From: Oscillospiraceae bacterium
GTDB lineage: Bacteria; Bacillota; Clostridia; Oscillospirales; Acutalibacteraceae
Assembly: GCA_009785335.1 (NCBI GenBank)
Contig: WQWM01000010.1
Coordinates: 1-64,000 of the forward strand
Direction of reading: 5' to 3'
DNA length: 64,000 bases
In this document: one piece after another, positions 49,443 through 60,043 of the stretch
Layout of the letters: each line of letters begins with the position of its first letter
Position numbering within the stretch: position 1 is the stretch's first letter
Program-made: the position numbers and the translations under genes
Notes under the pieces: generated by a model
Database searches by the model: none
What the model was told of the DNA's origin: nothing
What the model saw: only the letters and a program-made list of their open reading frames with translations

Positions 49443-51863
49443 ATGAAACTATCAAAAAAATGGCTGGGCGATTACATTCAACTAGATTGCTCAGATAAAC
49501 AATTCGCGGATGCGATGACCTTGAGCGGCTCGAAAGTCGAAGCTTTTGAGCAAGAGGGCAACCAGCTGCAAAATATTGTGGTTGGTTTGGTGACAGCAAT
49601 TGAACGCCACGCTGACAGCGACCGCCTGTGGGTGGTTCAAATTGACGTAGGCAGCGAGCAAGTACAAATCGTCACGGCTGCGCAAAATGTGACGGTTGGG
49701 TGCTACGTGCCCGTGGCAAAAGATAATTCTGTGATTGCGGGCGGCGTGCAAATCAAAAAAACCAAGATGCGCGGCGTGGCCAGCCAAGGCATGCTGTGCG
49801 GCATCGACGAGCTTGGGTTGAGCCAACACGATTTTCCCTATGCTGCGGATGACGGCATTTTTCTGCTGGGCGATGACTGCACGCGCGAACCCGGGCTGGC
49901 CATTCAAGCTGCGCTGGGTTTAGACGACATCGTCACCGAGTTTGAAATTACACCGAATAGACCCGATTGCTTAAGCGTGGTTGGTCTTGCGCGTGAGGCG
50001 GCGGCTACGTTTGCTGTGCCCTTTGCTGCGCCACAGCCTGTGTTACCCAGTGGCACGGGTGACGTGAACGAGCATCTTAAGGTGCAAATTGATGAGCCGA
50101 GTTTGTGCTATCGCTATGCTGGTGCGGTGGTGCAAAATGTGCGTGTGGCACCCAGTCCGCGTTGGCTGCGCGAGCGTTTGCGTGCCAGCGGCGTGCGCCC
50201 CATCAACAACATTGTGGATATCACCAACTATGTGATGCTGGAATTTGGGCAACCCATGCATGCTTTTGATATGCGCTATCTGCAAGGCGGACAGGTGATT
50301 GTGCGCTGTGCAGGGGCAGGGGAGAAGATTACTACCCTTGACGGCGTGGAACGCGAACTTAGCGCAAACATGCTGGTGATTGCCGACGCGCAAAAACCCG
50401 TGGCAGTCGCGGGCGTGATGGGCGGCGAGTTCAGCGGCGTGATGGATGACACCAAAACGGTGGTGTTTGAGTCGGCGTGCTTTAACGGCATGCAGGTGCG
50501 TGCGACGGCAAAAACATTGGGGCTGCGCACGGAATCCAGTGCTCGCTTTGAAAAAGAGCTTGACCCCAGCGGCTGTGTGCAGGTGATTGCACGCGCACTT
50601 GAGCTGGTGAAGGAACTAGACGCAGGCGACATCGTGGGCGGCGTCGTGGATGTATTCCCCACGCCAAAGTCAGCACGCAGCATCAAGTTTGATCCTGCGT
50701 GGATTAGCGAATTTTTGGGCATTGATTGCCCTGTGGCAACACAAACGGCTATGCTGCAAAACCTTGGCTGTGTGGTGAAAGGCAATGAAGTGACTGTGCC
50801 CACTTGGCGCAATGACCTCGTGGCGCGCGAAGATTTGGCAGAGGAAGTGGCACGGTTGTTTGGCTATGATAACATTCCGCCTGTGCCGATGCGCGGCCTG
50901 GCCAACGCTCGCCTTACCCCGCGTCAACAACTGCAAAGCTTCGTGGGTGACGTACTGCGCGCGCAGGGCTTCAGCGAAATCACAACCTGGTCATTCATCA
51001 GTCCCAAAGGTTATGATAAACTTGACCTGCCCGCGGATTCGTTCCTGCGCAACAGCATAGTAATTAGCAACCCGTTGGGCGAAGACACCAGCGTGATGCG
51101 CACCATTCCGCTGCCGAGCATGCTAGATGTGCTGTCGCGCAATTATAATAATAGAAATGCCAGTGCAGCGTTATATGAACTGGCGACGATATACTTGCCA
51201 CCCTCCTCGAGGGGGGATGCCCTGCAAGGGCAGGGGGGAGCGCACGAACCAGAAGAACTGCCTGAAGAGCGCATGGTAGTCACCCTCGGCATGTATGGCG
51301 CAGGTGTGGATTTCTTCACGCTCAAGGGCGCGATTGAGCAATTGCTTGCGCGTTGCGGCGTGGCTGGCTATGACATTTTGGCCATTGCAGAGCCTTATGC
51401 GCTGCATCCCGGCCGTGCAGCTGCATTGGCCATTGACGGCGAAGAGTTCTGCTGGTTTGGCGAGGTTAGCCCGCAGGTGCAGGAGAACTACGAACTGGGC
51501 ATGCGTGCTTACACCTGCACGATGAACTTCAATGTGTTGTTTGCCCATGCAAACCGCAAAGTCATCTACAAGCCGCTGCCGCGCTACCCGGCCATCACGC
51601 GTGATTTGGCCTTAGTGTGCGACATCGACCTGCCGGTGCTTAGCTTGCAGCGCGAGATTGAACAAGCCGCCGGCAAACTGCTGGAAGAAGTTGCGCTGTT
51701 TGATGTTTACACCGGCGAGCAAGTGCAGGCCGGCAAAAAAAGCGTGGCCTTCAGCCTGCGGCTGCGCAGTGCGGAAGGTACACTGACCGACGAACAGGCC
51801 GACGCGGCAGTAAAGCGCTGCGTAAAGGCACTTGATAAGATGGGTGTGAGCTTGCGGGCATGA
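49443..51863 (+). CDS. pheT: Phenylalanine--tRNA ligase beta subunit
   Basis: Structural and editing subunit of PheRS. In its 806 residues one sees the EMAP-like tRNA-binding domain (about 40-150, KIKKTKMRGVASQGMLCG in related form), the B3/B4 editing domain, the B5 domain, the synthetase-like core and the C-terminal ferredoxin-fold anticodon domain (YPAITRDLALVCDIDLPV). Residues about 586-599 (PPSSRGDALQGQGG) are encoded by a family D-like repeat and stand between normal core segments. The Shine-Dalgarno (GGGGAGA) belongs to a family A repeat. The stop codon overlaps the next gene's ATG. Confidence 0.96.
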   Translation: MKLSKKWLGDYIQLDCSDKQFADAMTLSGSKVEAFEQEGNQLQNIVVGLVTAIERHADSDRLWVVQIDVGSEQVQIVTAAQNVTVGCYVPVAKDNSVIAGGVQIKKTKMRGVASQGMLCGIDELGLSQHDFPYAADDGIFLLGDDCTREPGLAIQAALGLDDIVTEFEITPNRPDCLSVVGLAREAAATFAVPFAAPQPVLPSGTGDVNEHLKVQIDEPSLCYRYAGAVVQNVRVAPSPRWLRERLRASGVRPINNIVDITNYVMLEFGQPMHAFDMRYLQGGQVIVRCAGAGEKITTLDGVERELSANMLVIADAQKPVAVAGVMGGEFSGVMDDTKTVVFESACFNGMQVRATAKTLGLRTESSARFEKELDPSGCVQVIARALELVKELDAGDIVGGVVDVFPTPKSARSIKFDPAWISEFLGIDCPVATQTAMLQNLGCVVKGNEVTVPTWRNDLVAREDLAEEVARLFGYDNIPPVPMRGLANARLTPRQQLQSFVGDVLRAQGFSEITTWSFISPKGYDKLDLPADSFLRNSIVISNPLGEDTSVMRTIPLPSMLDVLSRNYNNRNASAALYELATIYLPPSSRGDALQGQGGAHEPEELPEERMVVTLGMYGAGVDFFTLKGAIEQLLARCGVAGYDILAIAEPYALHPGRAAALAIDGEEFCWFGEVSPQVQENYELGMRAYTCTMNFNVLFAHANRKVIYKPLPRYPAITRDLALVCDIDLPVLSLQREIEQAAGKLLEEVALFDVYTGEQVQAGKKSVAFSLRLRSAEGTLTDEQADAAVKRCVKALDKMGVSLRA
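51198..51239 (+). repeat. Family D-like repeat inside pheT
   Basis: CCACCCTCCTCGAGGGGGG, then hairpin GCCCT-GCA-AGGGC, then AGGGGGG: 42 bp, 14 codons, in frame. Confidence 0.75.
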
Positions 51864-52699
51864 TTTTTCAACAAATTCAGCAGCATTATCCTGGGCTGTC
51901 CAAAAGCCACCGCAAAGTGGCTGATTTCATCATGCAACATGTAGACAAAGCTGCGTTTATGACCGCGGCGGCCATTGGTGCAACGGTAGGGGTCAGTGAG
52001 TCCACAGTGGTACGCTTTGCGGCGGTTACAGGCTATGGCGGCTATCCGCAGCTGCAAAAATATCTGCAAGACATGATTCGCAGCAGCCTCACCAGCGTGC
52101 AGCGGTTGCAGGCTGCCGATGTGAAGCTGGGCAGCCGCGAAGACAAGATACTCGACCGCACCATGGCCGCCGATGCCGAGCTCATTCGCCGCACGCTTGA
52201 GCAAACCGACCGCGAGGCCTTTGCGGCGGTGGTGCAGGCCATTGCGCAAGCGCGCTGCATTTACATCCAAGGCACGCGCTCGTCGGCCACGCTTGCGAGC
52301 TTTTTGGCACTTTATCTGAATATTTTGCACCCAGGTGTGGTGCATGTGGACGCCCTAACCTATGAGCAAATGATGCGCATCGGCGAGCAAGACATGTGCA
52401 TTGCCATCAGTTTTCCGCGTTATTCTGGGCACACGCTCAGTGCCCTGCGCTTTGCGCGCGACCGTGGCGCCACCACCGTAGCCATCACCGATGCGTCGCA
52501 TTCACCCATCGCACAGGTGAGCCAGCATGTGTTGCTGGCCGCGTGCGACGCAGCCTCGTTCGTCGATTCCCTCGTTGCACCGCTGAGCTTGATCAACGCG
52601 CTGCTGGCCGCTAGCGCACGCAGCCAAGGCGATGACGTGGTGCAAACGCTGCACGAGCTGGAGGATATTTGGGCGGAGTATGATGTTTACGCGGCATAG
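51860..52699 (+). CDS. MurR/RpiR family transcriptional regulator
   Basis: A 279-residue regulator with an N-terminal HTH_6 domain (LSKSHRKVADFIMQHVDKAAFMTAAAIGATVGVSESTVVRFA) and a C-terminal SIS sugar-phosphate-binding domain (ARCIYIQGTRSSATLASFLALYL, CIAISFPRYSGHTLSALRFARDRGATTVAITD). The family senses sugar phosphates and usually controls nearby sugar catabolism genes, but none is present. The gene is joined to pheT by an ATGA overlap, so its level follows PheRS synthesis. The target genes are unknown. Confidence 0.9.
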   Translation: MIFQQIQQHYPGLSKSHRKVADFIMQHVDKAAFMTAAAIGATVGVSESTVVRFAAVTGYGGYPQLQKYLQDMIRSSLTSVQRLQAADVKLGSREDKILDRTMAADAELIRRTLEQTDREAFAAVVQAIAQARCIYIQGTRSSATLASFLALYLNILHPGVVHVDALTYEQMMRIGEQDMCIAISFPRYSGHTLSALRFARDRGATTVAITDASHSPIAQVSQHVLLAACDAASFVDSLVAPLSLINALLAASARSQGDDVVQTLHELEDIWAEYDVYAA

Positions 52700-52710
52700 C
52701 ACTGCATAAT

Positions 52711-52888
52711 TGTTCTTTTTTTGAAAAAAAAGAACCAAAAAAACTTTAGCCGCTTCGCGGTGGATTTTTATGTACTGTGTAGGTGTTGCCAAGGCCTCCC
52801 CCTTGGGGGGAGGAAAGCGCGTCGTAGACGTGCAGGTGGGGGGCTTAAAAAGTAACACAAAAAACTTTAGCCGCTTCGCGGTGGGTGA
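52711..52888 (+). repeat. Family A-D-A repeat array
   Basis: A element 52711-52772 (palindrome GTTCTTTTTTT/AAAAAAAGAAC), then D element to about 52847 with GGGGAGGAAAGCG, hairpin CGTC-GTA-GACG and TGCAGGTGGGG. A second, half A element (AACTTTAGCCGCTTCGCGG) comes last. From 52889 to 53012 no further element is clear except TGTTGCCGCGAAACGATTGC near 52966, a family F fragment. Confidence 0.85.
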
Positions 52889-53012
52889 TGAATAAAATAG
52901 CAAACCTCCAGCCTGTGAGAAAAATCGACTGGGGGTTTTATTCATTTGCAAGTGTTGCCGCGAAACGATTGCTCCCCACAGGTGGTTTGCAAAAATATTT
53001 TCGAAAAATAGG

Positions 53013-53041
53013 TTGACAGAATGCTAAAAACGTGATATAAT
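53013..53041 (+). promoter_or_regulatory. Consensus promoter of the 52-residue protein gene
   Basis: TTGACA, 17 bp, TATAAT. The leader of about 70 nt includes a small potential hairpin ATAGG...CCTAT. Confidence 0.85.
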
Positions 53042-53117
53042 GTCACAAAGACAGCAACAAAGAGGAGATAGGCCGCCCCCTCACCTATAGCCGAATAACC
53101 CTTCAAAGGAGTGCAGC

Positions 53118-53276
53118 ATGACTAACTCCGCAAAACTGAACACATTGCTAGAATTGGCGCACAACCATGCAAACAACCAGCACAAGGCCTACGTGATCGG
53201 CGTGCTGGCAGATCATACGGAAGATGAACATGTTGACCAGGTGTTTTTAGATTGGCTAGTTGAATTATTAGCATGA
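53118..53276 (+). CDS. Small soluble hypothetical protein (52 residues)
   Basis: A short gene with a perfect promoter (53013-53041), the Shine-Dalgarno AAAGGAG 8 nt before ATG 53118, and a stable 9 bp hairpin (53288-53312) after the stop. The product has two likely helices: KLNTLLELAHNHANNQHKAY and DEHVDQVFLDWLVELLA, acidic and amphipathic, without a signal peptide or membrane segment. This composition suits a small protein-binding partner such as an anti-factor or adaptor. No homologue is recognised. Strong expression signals make a real gene likely. Confidence 0.65.
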   Translation: MTNSAKLNTLLELAHNHANNQHKAYVIGVLADHTEDEHVDQVFLDWLVELLA

Positions 53277-53287
53277 AGTAAAAGAGA

Positions 53288-53312
53288 GCGACCGTTAGAG
53301 GGGAACGGTCGC
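53288..53312 (+). terminator. Hairpin after the 52-residue gene
   Basis: GCGACCGTT-AGAGGGG-AACGGTCGC. The stem sequence is related to family B hairpins; no T-run follows. Confidence 0.5.
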
Positions 53313-53359
53313 CCCTGCGGGGAGCAAGTCGCTTCGCTGTGGTTTGTCAAAATAATAAT

Positions 53360-53391
53360 AAAGAGGCACGGGTTAACGCCCTGCCTCTTTA
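53360..53391 (-). terminator. Bidirectional terminator, mainly for groL
   Basis: AAAGAGGCAGGG/CCCGTGCCTCTTT with one bulge. On the minus strand it is followed by ATTATTATTTT, on the plus strand by a T-run a few bases later, so it can serve both convergent genes. Confidence 0.8.
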
Positions 53392-53409
53392 TCGTGTTTT
53401 TTAATAGAC

Positions 53410-53441
53410 CATAGCGAAGCGACGGAGCGCACCGCAGGTGC
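53410..53441 (-). repeat. Family F repeat directly after the groL stop codon
   Basis: On the minus strand GCACCTGCGGTGCGCTCCGT then CGCTTCGCTATGG, starting at the base after TAA, as at frr and uppS. Confidence 0.88.
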
Positions 53442-55300
<1,859 letters not shown>

Positions 55301-55344
55301 TGCGAGTAGTAACTAATTCAGCATTTAGCATTAAGAATTAAGCA

Positions 55345-55617
55345 TTATTCTACAGTTGCCAAAATATCGCCCACACTAAGTACGGTATATTCTTCTTTGT
55401 CCAAGGTCACGTTTGTGCCGGCGTATTGCTTAAAGATTACACGGTCGCCAACCTTCACGGTCATGGGGTTGTCGTCAGTGCCGGGGCCCACGGCCACAAC
55501 CTCGGCCATTTGTGATTTTTCCTGCGCATTGCCCGCCAAAATAATGCCGCTGCGGGTGGTTTCTTCGGCGGCCACGGCTTGCAACACCACGCGGTCGCTC
55601 AAGGGTTTAATGTTCAT
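55345..55617 (-). CDS. groES: Co-chaperonin GroES (10 kDa)
   Basis: GroES caps the GroEL chamber. The 90-residue protein has the standard start IKPLSDRVVLQAVAAEETT, the mobile loop RSGIILAGNAQEKSQ, and VGDRVIFKQYAGTNV with the C-terminal YTVLSVGDILATVE. The start follows AGGAGGAACAGCA, and the promoter and CIRCE operator lie just upstream, so heat-shock repression by HrcA is expected. Confidence 0.97.
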   Translation of the reverse strand: MNIKPLSDRVVLQAVAAEETTRSGIILAGNAQEKSQMAEVVAVGPGTDDNPMTVKVGDRVIFKQYAGTNVTLDKEEYTVLSVGDILATVE

Positions 55618-55653
55618 TGCTGTTCCTCCTATATTGTAAAATTAAGCAGAAAA

Positions 55654-55680
55654 TTAGCACTCGTTTTGCATGAGTGCTAA
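55654..55680 (-). promoter_or_regulatory. CIRCE operator
   Basis: TTAGCACTC-N9-GAGTGCTAA, a perfect match to the HrcA-binding inverted repeat, placed between the groES promoter and the start codon. Confidence 0.97.
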
Positions 55681-55684
55681 TTCT

Positions 55685-55713
55685 ATTATAGCATGCTTTT
55701 TTGGCAAAATCAA
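55685..55713 (-). promoter_or_regulatory. Promoter of groES-groL
   Basis: On the minus strand TTGATT, 17 bp, TATAAT, directly followed by the CIRCE operator. Confidence 0.85.
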
Positions 55714-55770
55714 GGGGTTTGAGAAAAATTAAGAAAAATTTCACAAACAGAGGGATAGGCGGGTTGTTTT

Positions 55771-57636
55771 CTACTCATCATCGTGGGGATTGCCGCGAAG
55801 CGACTGCTCCGCCGCTAGGCGGGCGCGAAAGACCATCACAAACGCAACTTCCTGCACGAAATCGTAATGCTCCTCGATGAAGTAGCGAATGCCGTGCTGA
55901 TTATTTTCCACTTCACGCGGCTGAGCAAGCAGCCATTCGGTCACAGCTTGTTCCTCTCCGGCTTCCAGGTGCCAGTGGGGGAACATATACAAATGCTCGC
56001 GGCGATATAGATGCACAGCAAGGAAAGTCGTGGCTGTTACGCTGCCGTCGGGCAGGTTGCGCAGCACGTCGTTAACGGCGGCGATGCGGTGCTCATTGAT
56101 TTGCATGGTGCGCTCAAGATGCTGGAAACGCGGCAGCAACAAGGGCAGGGTAGTGATCATGCTGGCGATGACTGCAAACGTGAGCACACGCTGGCGGGTA
56201 ACGCGTTTCATGCCGCGCAACGCAAGCAAACCCAGCACCATGGCCATGGCAAATGTGGCGTAATGATATTGAAAACCAATGCGGAATTGATAGCCGTAAT
56301 TAGACAGGAAGTTGATGACCAGCAGCGGGATGAGCAGTACCCAATCGGCGCCTTTTTTGCGCAAGATGGGCGCGAAGCCCAAGGGCAGCAGCAGCCACAG
56401 CATAAACGGGAATTTCTCAGCCGTGAAGACCTGTGAAATCACATAGCCCATGTTGCTGAGGATGACCATCATCACATCCACAAAGCCGGGATAATTGCTA
56501 CCGGGCAGGAAGTAATTATCCAGGCGGCTGACCATCATCGTGCCGCCCAGCGATTCGATAATCGCACGCGCGATGAGGAACCAAGCCACGCTCGCGCCAA
56601 TGATGCCAATGGCAGAAATCACGCGCTTACGTTCTTTTTCGGTTGCCCACTTGTGCCCCAGCAGCAGCCACAGCCCCAGCACACCTGCGTAAATAGCGGC
56701 GTCTTCCTTCACCATCAGCACTAGCAAGGTGAACAGCAGCATGGGCAGCGCCTTTTGCTTGAGCATGAAGTATATCGCCCACAGCACCAACACGGTGAGA
56801 AACTTATTTTCATGGAAATCGAACAAAAGCCCACTAGAAAACGCGGGGTTAAAAATAAACAGCAGGCAGGATAATATAATCAGCCGTGGCGATTTGCCAA
56901 ACAGGTGCTGCGCAATGCCGCGGATGGCAAACACGCCTGCGCCCACCGCCGCCGCTTGAATCACCAGCAGCGTTTCGATGCGTGGCACCAGCATATAAAA
57001 CGGCAGCACAAGGTAGTATATGGGCGACACATGCACCGCAAAGTGGCTCAGCAGCTGGTTGCGTTCCACGGTGGTGAGCATGCGACCGGTGGTGCGTGCG
57101 AACTCAAACATCTGCGCAAAAATGCCAAGATCGAAGGTGGTGGCATTGAACACACGCAGCCGCAGGATGCTATAATAAGCCATGATGGCCGTGAAGACGA
57201 CGAACAAGAGCACCGCCACCAGATGGGTTGTCCACATGGGCATGTTGTGTGGGCGCAAAAATGGATTGCGCTCGGGGTTGAGTGTCCACAGCAGCGTGAT
57301 GAACACTGGTAGACACAATCCCAGCGCAAGAAAGATGTTGCTGGGCGCGTTGCTCGCCGCCAGCACGCTAAAAAACGCCACCACTGCGCCCACAACCATC
57401 GCCATGCCGCGCTGATGTTGTTGCACCACACCCAGAAAAAGCATGGCCGCAGCAACAGCCAATACCACAGCAGCAAAAAACAGCCAACTCAGCTCTTGCA
57501 CCATGTGCAGGTTTAGAAAATCATGTGGACTGTGCAACATCACCGCACAGGTTGCGCCAAACAATGCCGCTGCCGCAATGGCAATCCACCCGCCGTTTTT
57601 CAAGGCAGGTGTGATAGTTTTAATGAGATTTTGCAT
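55771..57636 (-). CDS. DUF2079 multi-pass membrane protein
   Basis: A 621-residue protein with about twelve hydrophobic segments. It carries the DUF2079 hallmarks: ATTFDLGIFAQMFEFARTTGRML, an extracytoplasmic loop RNQLLSHFAVHVSPIYYLVLPFY, and GLLFDFHENKFLTVL. The family resembles dolichyl-phosphate-type glycosyltransferases of the GT-C fold, but activity has not been assigned. The soluble C-terminal part ends with AEQSLRGN, which is encoded by a repeat fragment (TTGCCGCGAAGCGACTGCTC), so the tail may be recent. Confidence 0.88.
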   Translation of the reverse strand: MQNLIKTITPALKNGGWIAIAAAALFGATCAVMLHSPHDFLNLHMVQELSWLFFAAVVLAVAAAMLFLGVVQQHQRGMAMVVGAVVAFFSVLAASNAPSNIFLALGLCLPVFITLLWTLNPERNPFLRPHNMPMWTTHLVAVLLFVVFTAIMAYYSILRLRVFNATTFDLGIFAQMFEFARTTGRMLTTVERNQLLSHFAVHVSPIYYLVLPFYMLVPRIETLLVIQAAAVGAGVFAIRGIAQHLFGKSPRLIILSCLLFIFNPAFSSGLLFDFHENKFLTVLVLWAIYFMLKQKALPMLLFTLLVLMVKEDAAIYAGVLGLWLLLGHKWATEKERKRVISAIGIIGASVAWFLIARAIIESLGGTMMVSRLDNYFLPGSNYPGFVDVMMVILSNMGYVISQVFTAEKFPFMLWLLLPLGFAPILRKKGADWVLLIPLLVINFLSNYGYQFRIGFQYHYATFAMAMVLGLLALRGMKRVTRQRVLTFAVIASMITTLPLLLPRFQHLERTMQINEHRIAAVNDVLRNLPDGSVTATTFLAVHLYRREHLYMFPHWHLEAGEEQAVTEWLLAQPREVENNQHGIRYFIEEHYDFVQEVAFVMVFRARLAAEQSLRGNPHDDE

Positions 57637-57648
57637 GATACCCCTTTT

Positions 57649-57813
57649 GCTACTTTTTTGAAAAAAAGTAGCGCAAAAAACTTTAGCCGCTTCGCGGTGA
57701 GGTTTTTATAGTTGGTTATCTTGAGAACAGGTTCTCGTGTAGGGGCGGCTAGTAGCCGCCCGAAAATTTTTAACAAGCGAAAGAGTCACGGGCGGCAGGT
57801 TGCCGCCCCTACA
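57649..57813 (-). repeat. Family A and family B repeats between nrdD and the DUF2079 gene
   Basis: A element 57649-57710 (palindrome GCTACTTTTTT/AAAAAAAGTAGC, AACTTTAGCCGCTTCGCGG). B element 57737-57813 with hairpins GGGCGGCTAGTAGCCGCCC and GGGCGGCAGGTTGCCGCCC between GTGTAGGGG and CCCCTACA. Confidence 0.88.
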
Positions 57814-57841
57814 TACGGCGATGATATCAATCAAACACGTT

Positions 57842-59968
57842 TTAGAGATGCAACACCCGGTCTTTAATCTCTTTGGTTTTGCCCACATTCCAGAAGTTCT
57901 CGCCAAGGTAGCCGCAGGTGCGGCGGGTAACGTTCATTTGCTGGCGATCTTTGTTGCCGCAGCTGGGGCATTGCCAAGCGAAGTCGTCGTCAACGGTGAT
58001 TTCGCCATCAAAGCCGCAGGCATGACAGTAGTCGCTTTTGGTGTTGAACTCGGCATACTGGATGTTATCATAAATGAAGCGCACAATGTCTTCAAGAGCT
58101 TCGAGATTATGCCGCATATTGGGAATTTCCACGTAACTAATCGCACCCGAGCTGCTGATGGTCTGGAACTGTGACTCGAAGTTGAACTTCGCGAAAGCAT
58201 CAATCGGCTCGCGCACATCCACGTGGTAGGAGTTGGTGTAGTAGCCTTTGTCGGTGATATCAGCGATGTTGCCGAATTTTTCGGCATCAATGCGGGCAAA
58301 GCGATAGCACAGGCTTTCGGCGGGGGTGCCGTAAAGCCCAAAGCCAATGGAGGTTTGCTGCTTCCATTTGTCGGCGGCAGCGCGCAGGCGGTTCATCACT
58401 TGCAGGGCGAAATCAAGGCCCGCAGGGTCGGTGTGACTGACACTGCGCATGAGTTTTGTTACTTCATACAGTCCGATGTAGCCCAAACTGATGGTGCTGT
58501 AGCCGTTGAGCAAATAGTCGTCGATCAGCTCGCCTTTTTCTAGCCTTGCGATCGCGCCATATTGCCAGTGCACGGGTGACACATCGCTTTTTGTGCCTTT
58601 GAGCGCTTTGTGGCGTTCCATCAGAGCCTCAAAGCAAAGCTCGAGTCGTTCATCAAGCAGCTGCCAAAAGGCGTTGTCGTCGCCTTGGCAAAGCAGACCG
58701 ATTTGCGGCAGGTTCAGGCTCACCACGCCTTGGTTGAAGCGACCCTCGAATTTATAGTTGCCGTGCTCGTCTTTCCAGGGGTTGAGGAAGCTGCGGCAAC
58801 CCATGCAGCTGTAGACATTGCCTTCGTAGTTCTCGCGCATTTTTTTCGCGGATATGTAGTCGGGATACAGGCGTTTTGCGCTGCATTGCACCGCTAATTT
58901 CGTCAGATAATCATACTTGCCGCCTTGCAAGCTGTTGTGGTCCTCCAGCACATAAATGAGCTTGGGGAAGGCTGGGGTGACATACACGCCCTTCTCATTT
59001 TTGATGCCTTGGATGCGCTGCTTAAGAATTTCTTCGACGATCAGCGCGTTTTCTTCCACATACTCATCGTCTTCTTTCAGGTGCATGAACAGCGTGACGA
59101 AGGGGCTTTGCCCGTTGGTCGTCATCAGCGTGTTGATTTGATATTGAATGGTTTGCACACCGCTTTTCAGCTCGTTATTCAGCAGGGTGTTCACCAGCGT
59201 GGCTTGCGCTTGCGGCGAAATGCTGTGCCCGCAATCTTCTTGCACTTGGCGGTTGATTTTCTCGCGGCTGCGGCGCAAAAACTTGCCCAAGTGGGTCACG
59301 TCCACGCTTTGCCCGCCATATTGATTGCTGGCCACGCTTGCGATGATTTGCGTCATCACCGTGCAAGCCACTTGAAAACTGCGCGGGCTTTCGATGAGCT
59401 TGCCGTTCATCACGGTGCCGTTGTCGAGCATATCGCCAATGTTGATGAGGCAGCAATTGAAGATGGGCTGCAGGAAATAATCGGTGTCGTGAAAATGAAT
59501 GGCACCTTCGTCGTGCGCTTGGGAGATGTGGTCGGGCAGCAGCAGGCGACGGGTGATATCACGGCTCACCTCGCCTGCGATTAAATCGCGCTGCGTGGCC
59601 GCCGTGGCAGCATTTTTGTTGGAGTTCTCGTCCATCACGTCGCGGTTTTGCTGGCGAATGAGCGACAGAATAGACTCGTCCGTCGTGTTTGCTTGACGAA
59701 CGAGAGCACGGGTATAGCGATAGATGATGTAGGCTTTCGCCAGGGCAAATTTGCCCAGCTCCATCAGCGCTTGCTCCACAATATCCTGGATATCTTCCAC
59801 CAGAATACGCTCGCGCGTGCGCCGCTCAATGCCGCGCACAATGTCTTCAATTTGCTCGTCGGTGGCCTGATGCTCGGGTTCCACGGCGGTGTTTGCCTTC
59901 TGCATGGCCAACATAATTTTGCTTCGATTAAATGGCACAGATGTGCCGTCCCGCTTGATGACTTTCAC
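57842..59968 (-). CDS. nrdD: Anaerobic (class III) ribonucleoside-triphosphate reductase
   Basis: NrdD makes deoxyribonucleotides without oxygen using a glycyl radical. The 708-residue protein has an N-terminal ATP-cone (VIKRDGTSVPFNRSKIMLAMQKAN), the core with NLPQIGLLCQGDDNAF, a C-terminal zinc ribbon (CHACGFDGEI and WQCPSCGNKDR) and the radical site RRTCGYLGENFW, with the glycine 22 residues from the end. The activating enzyme gene nrdG, which normally follows, is not in the window. It has a consensus promoter and an NrdR-like box. Confidence 0.97.
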   Translation of the reverse strand: MKVIKRDGTSVPFNRSKIMLAMQKANTAVEPEHQATDEQIEDIVRGIERRTRERILVEDIQDIVEQALMELGKFALAKAYIIYRYTRALVRQANTTDESILSLIRQQNRDVMDENSNKNAATAATQRDLIAGEVSRDITRRLLLPDHISQAHDEGAIHFHDTDYFLQPIFNCCLINIGDMLDNGTVMNGKLIESPRSFQVACTVMTQIIASVASNQYGGQSVDVTHLGKFLRRSREKINRQVQEDCGHSISPQAQATLVNTLLNNELKSGVQTIQYQINTLMTTNGQSPFVTLFMHLKEDDEYVEENALIVEEILKQRIQGIKNEKGVYVTPAFPKLIYVLEDHNSLQGGKYDYLTKLAVQCSAKRLYPDYISAKKMRENYEGNVYSCMGCRSFLNPWKDEHGNYKFEGRFNQGVVSLNLPQIGLLCQGDDNAFWQLLDERLELCFEALMERHKALKGTKSDVSPVHWQYGAIARLEKGELIDDYLLNGYSTISLGYIGLYEVTKLMRSVSHTDPAGLDFALQVMNRLRAAADKWKQQTSIGFGLYGTPAESLCYRFARIDAEKFGNIADITDKGYYTNSYHVDVREPIDAFAKFNFESQFQTISSSGAISYVEIPNMRHNLEALEDIVRFIYDNIQYAEFNTKSDYCHACGFDGEITVDDDFAWQCPSCGNKDRQQMNVTRRTCGYLGENFWNVGKTKEIKDRVLHL

Positions 59969-60004
59969 GCTCCCACAACCTCCACAGTATCTTAGTGCTT
60001 ATGT

Positions 60005-60033
60005 ATTATAGCAAATGTGTGCCTTGCTGTCAA
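60005..60033 (-). promoter_or_regulatory. Promoter of nrdD
   Basis: On the minus strand TTGACA, 17 bp, TATAAT, about 37 bp before the start codon. Confidence 0.85.
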
Positions 60034-60043
60034 TAGGCAAAAG

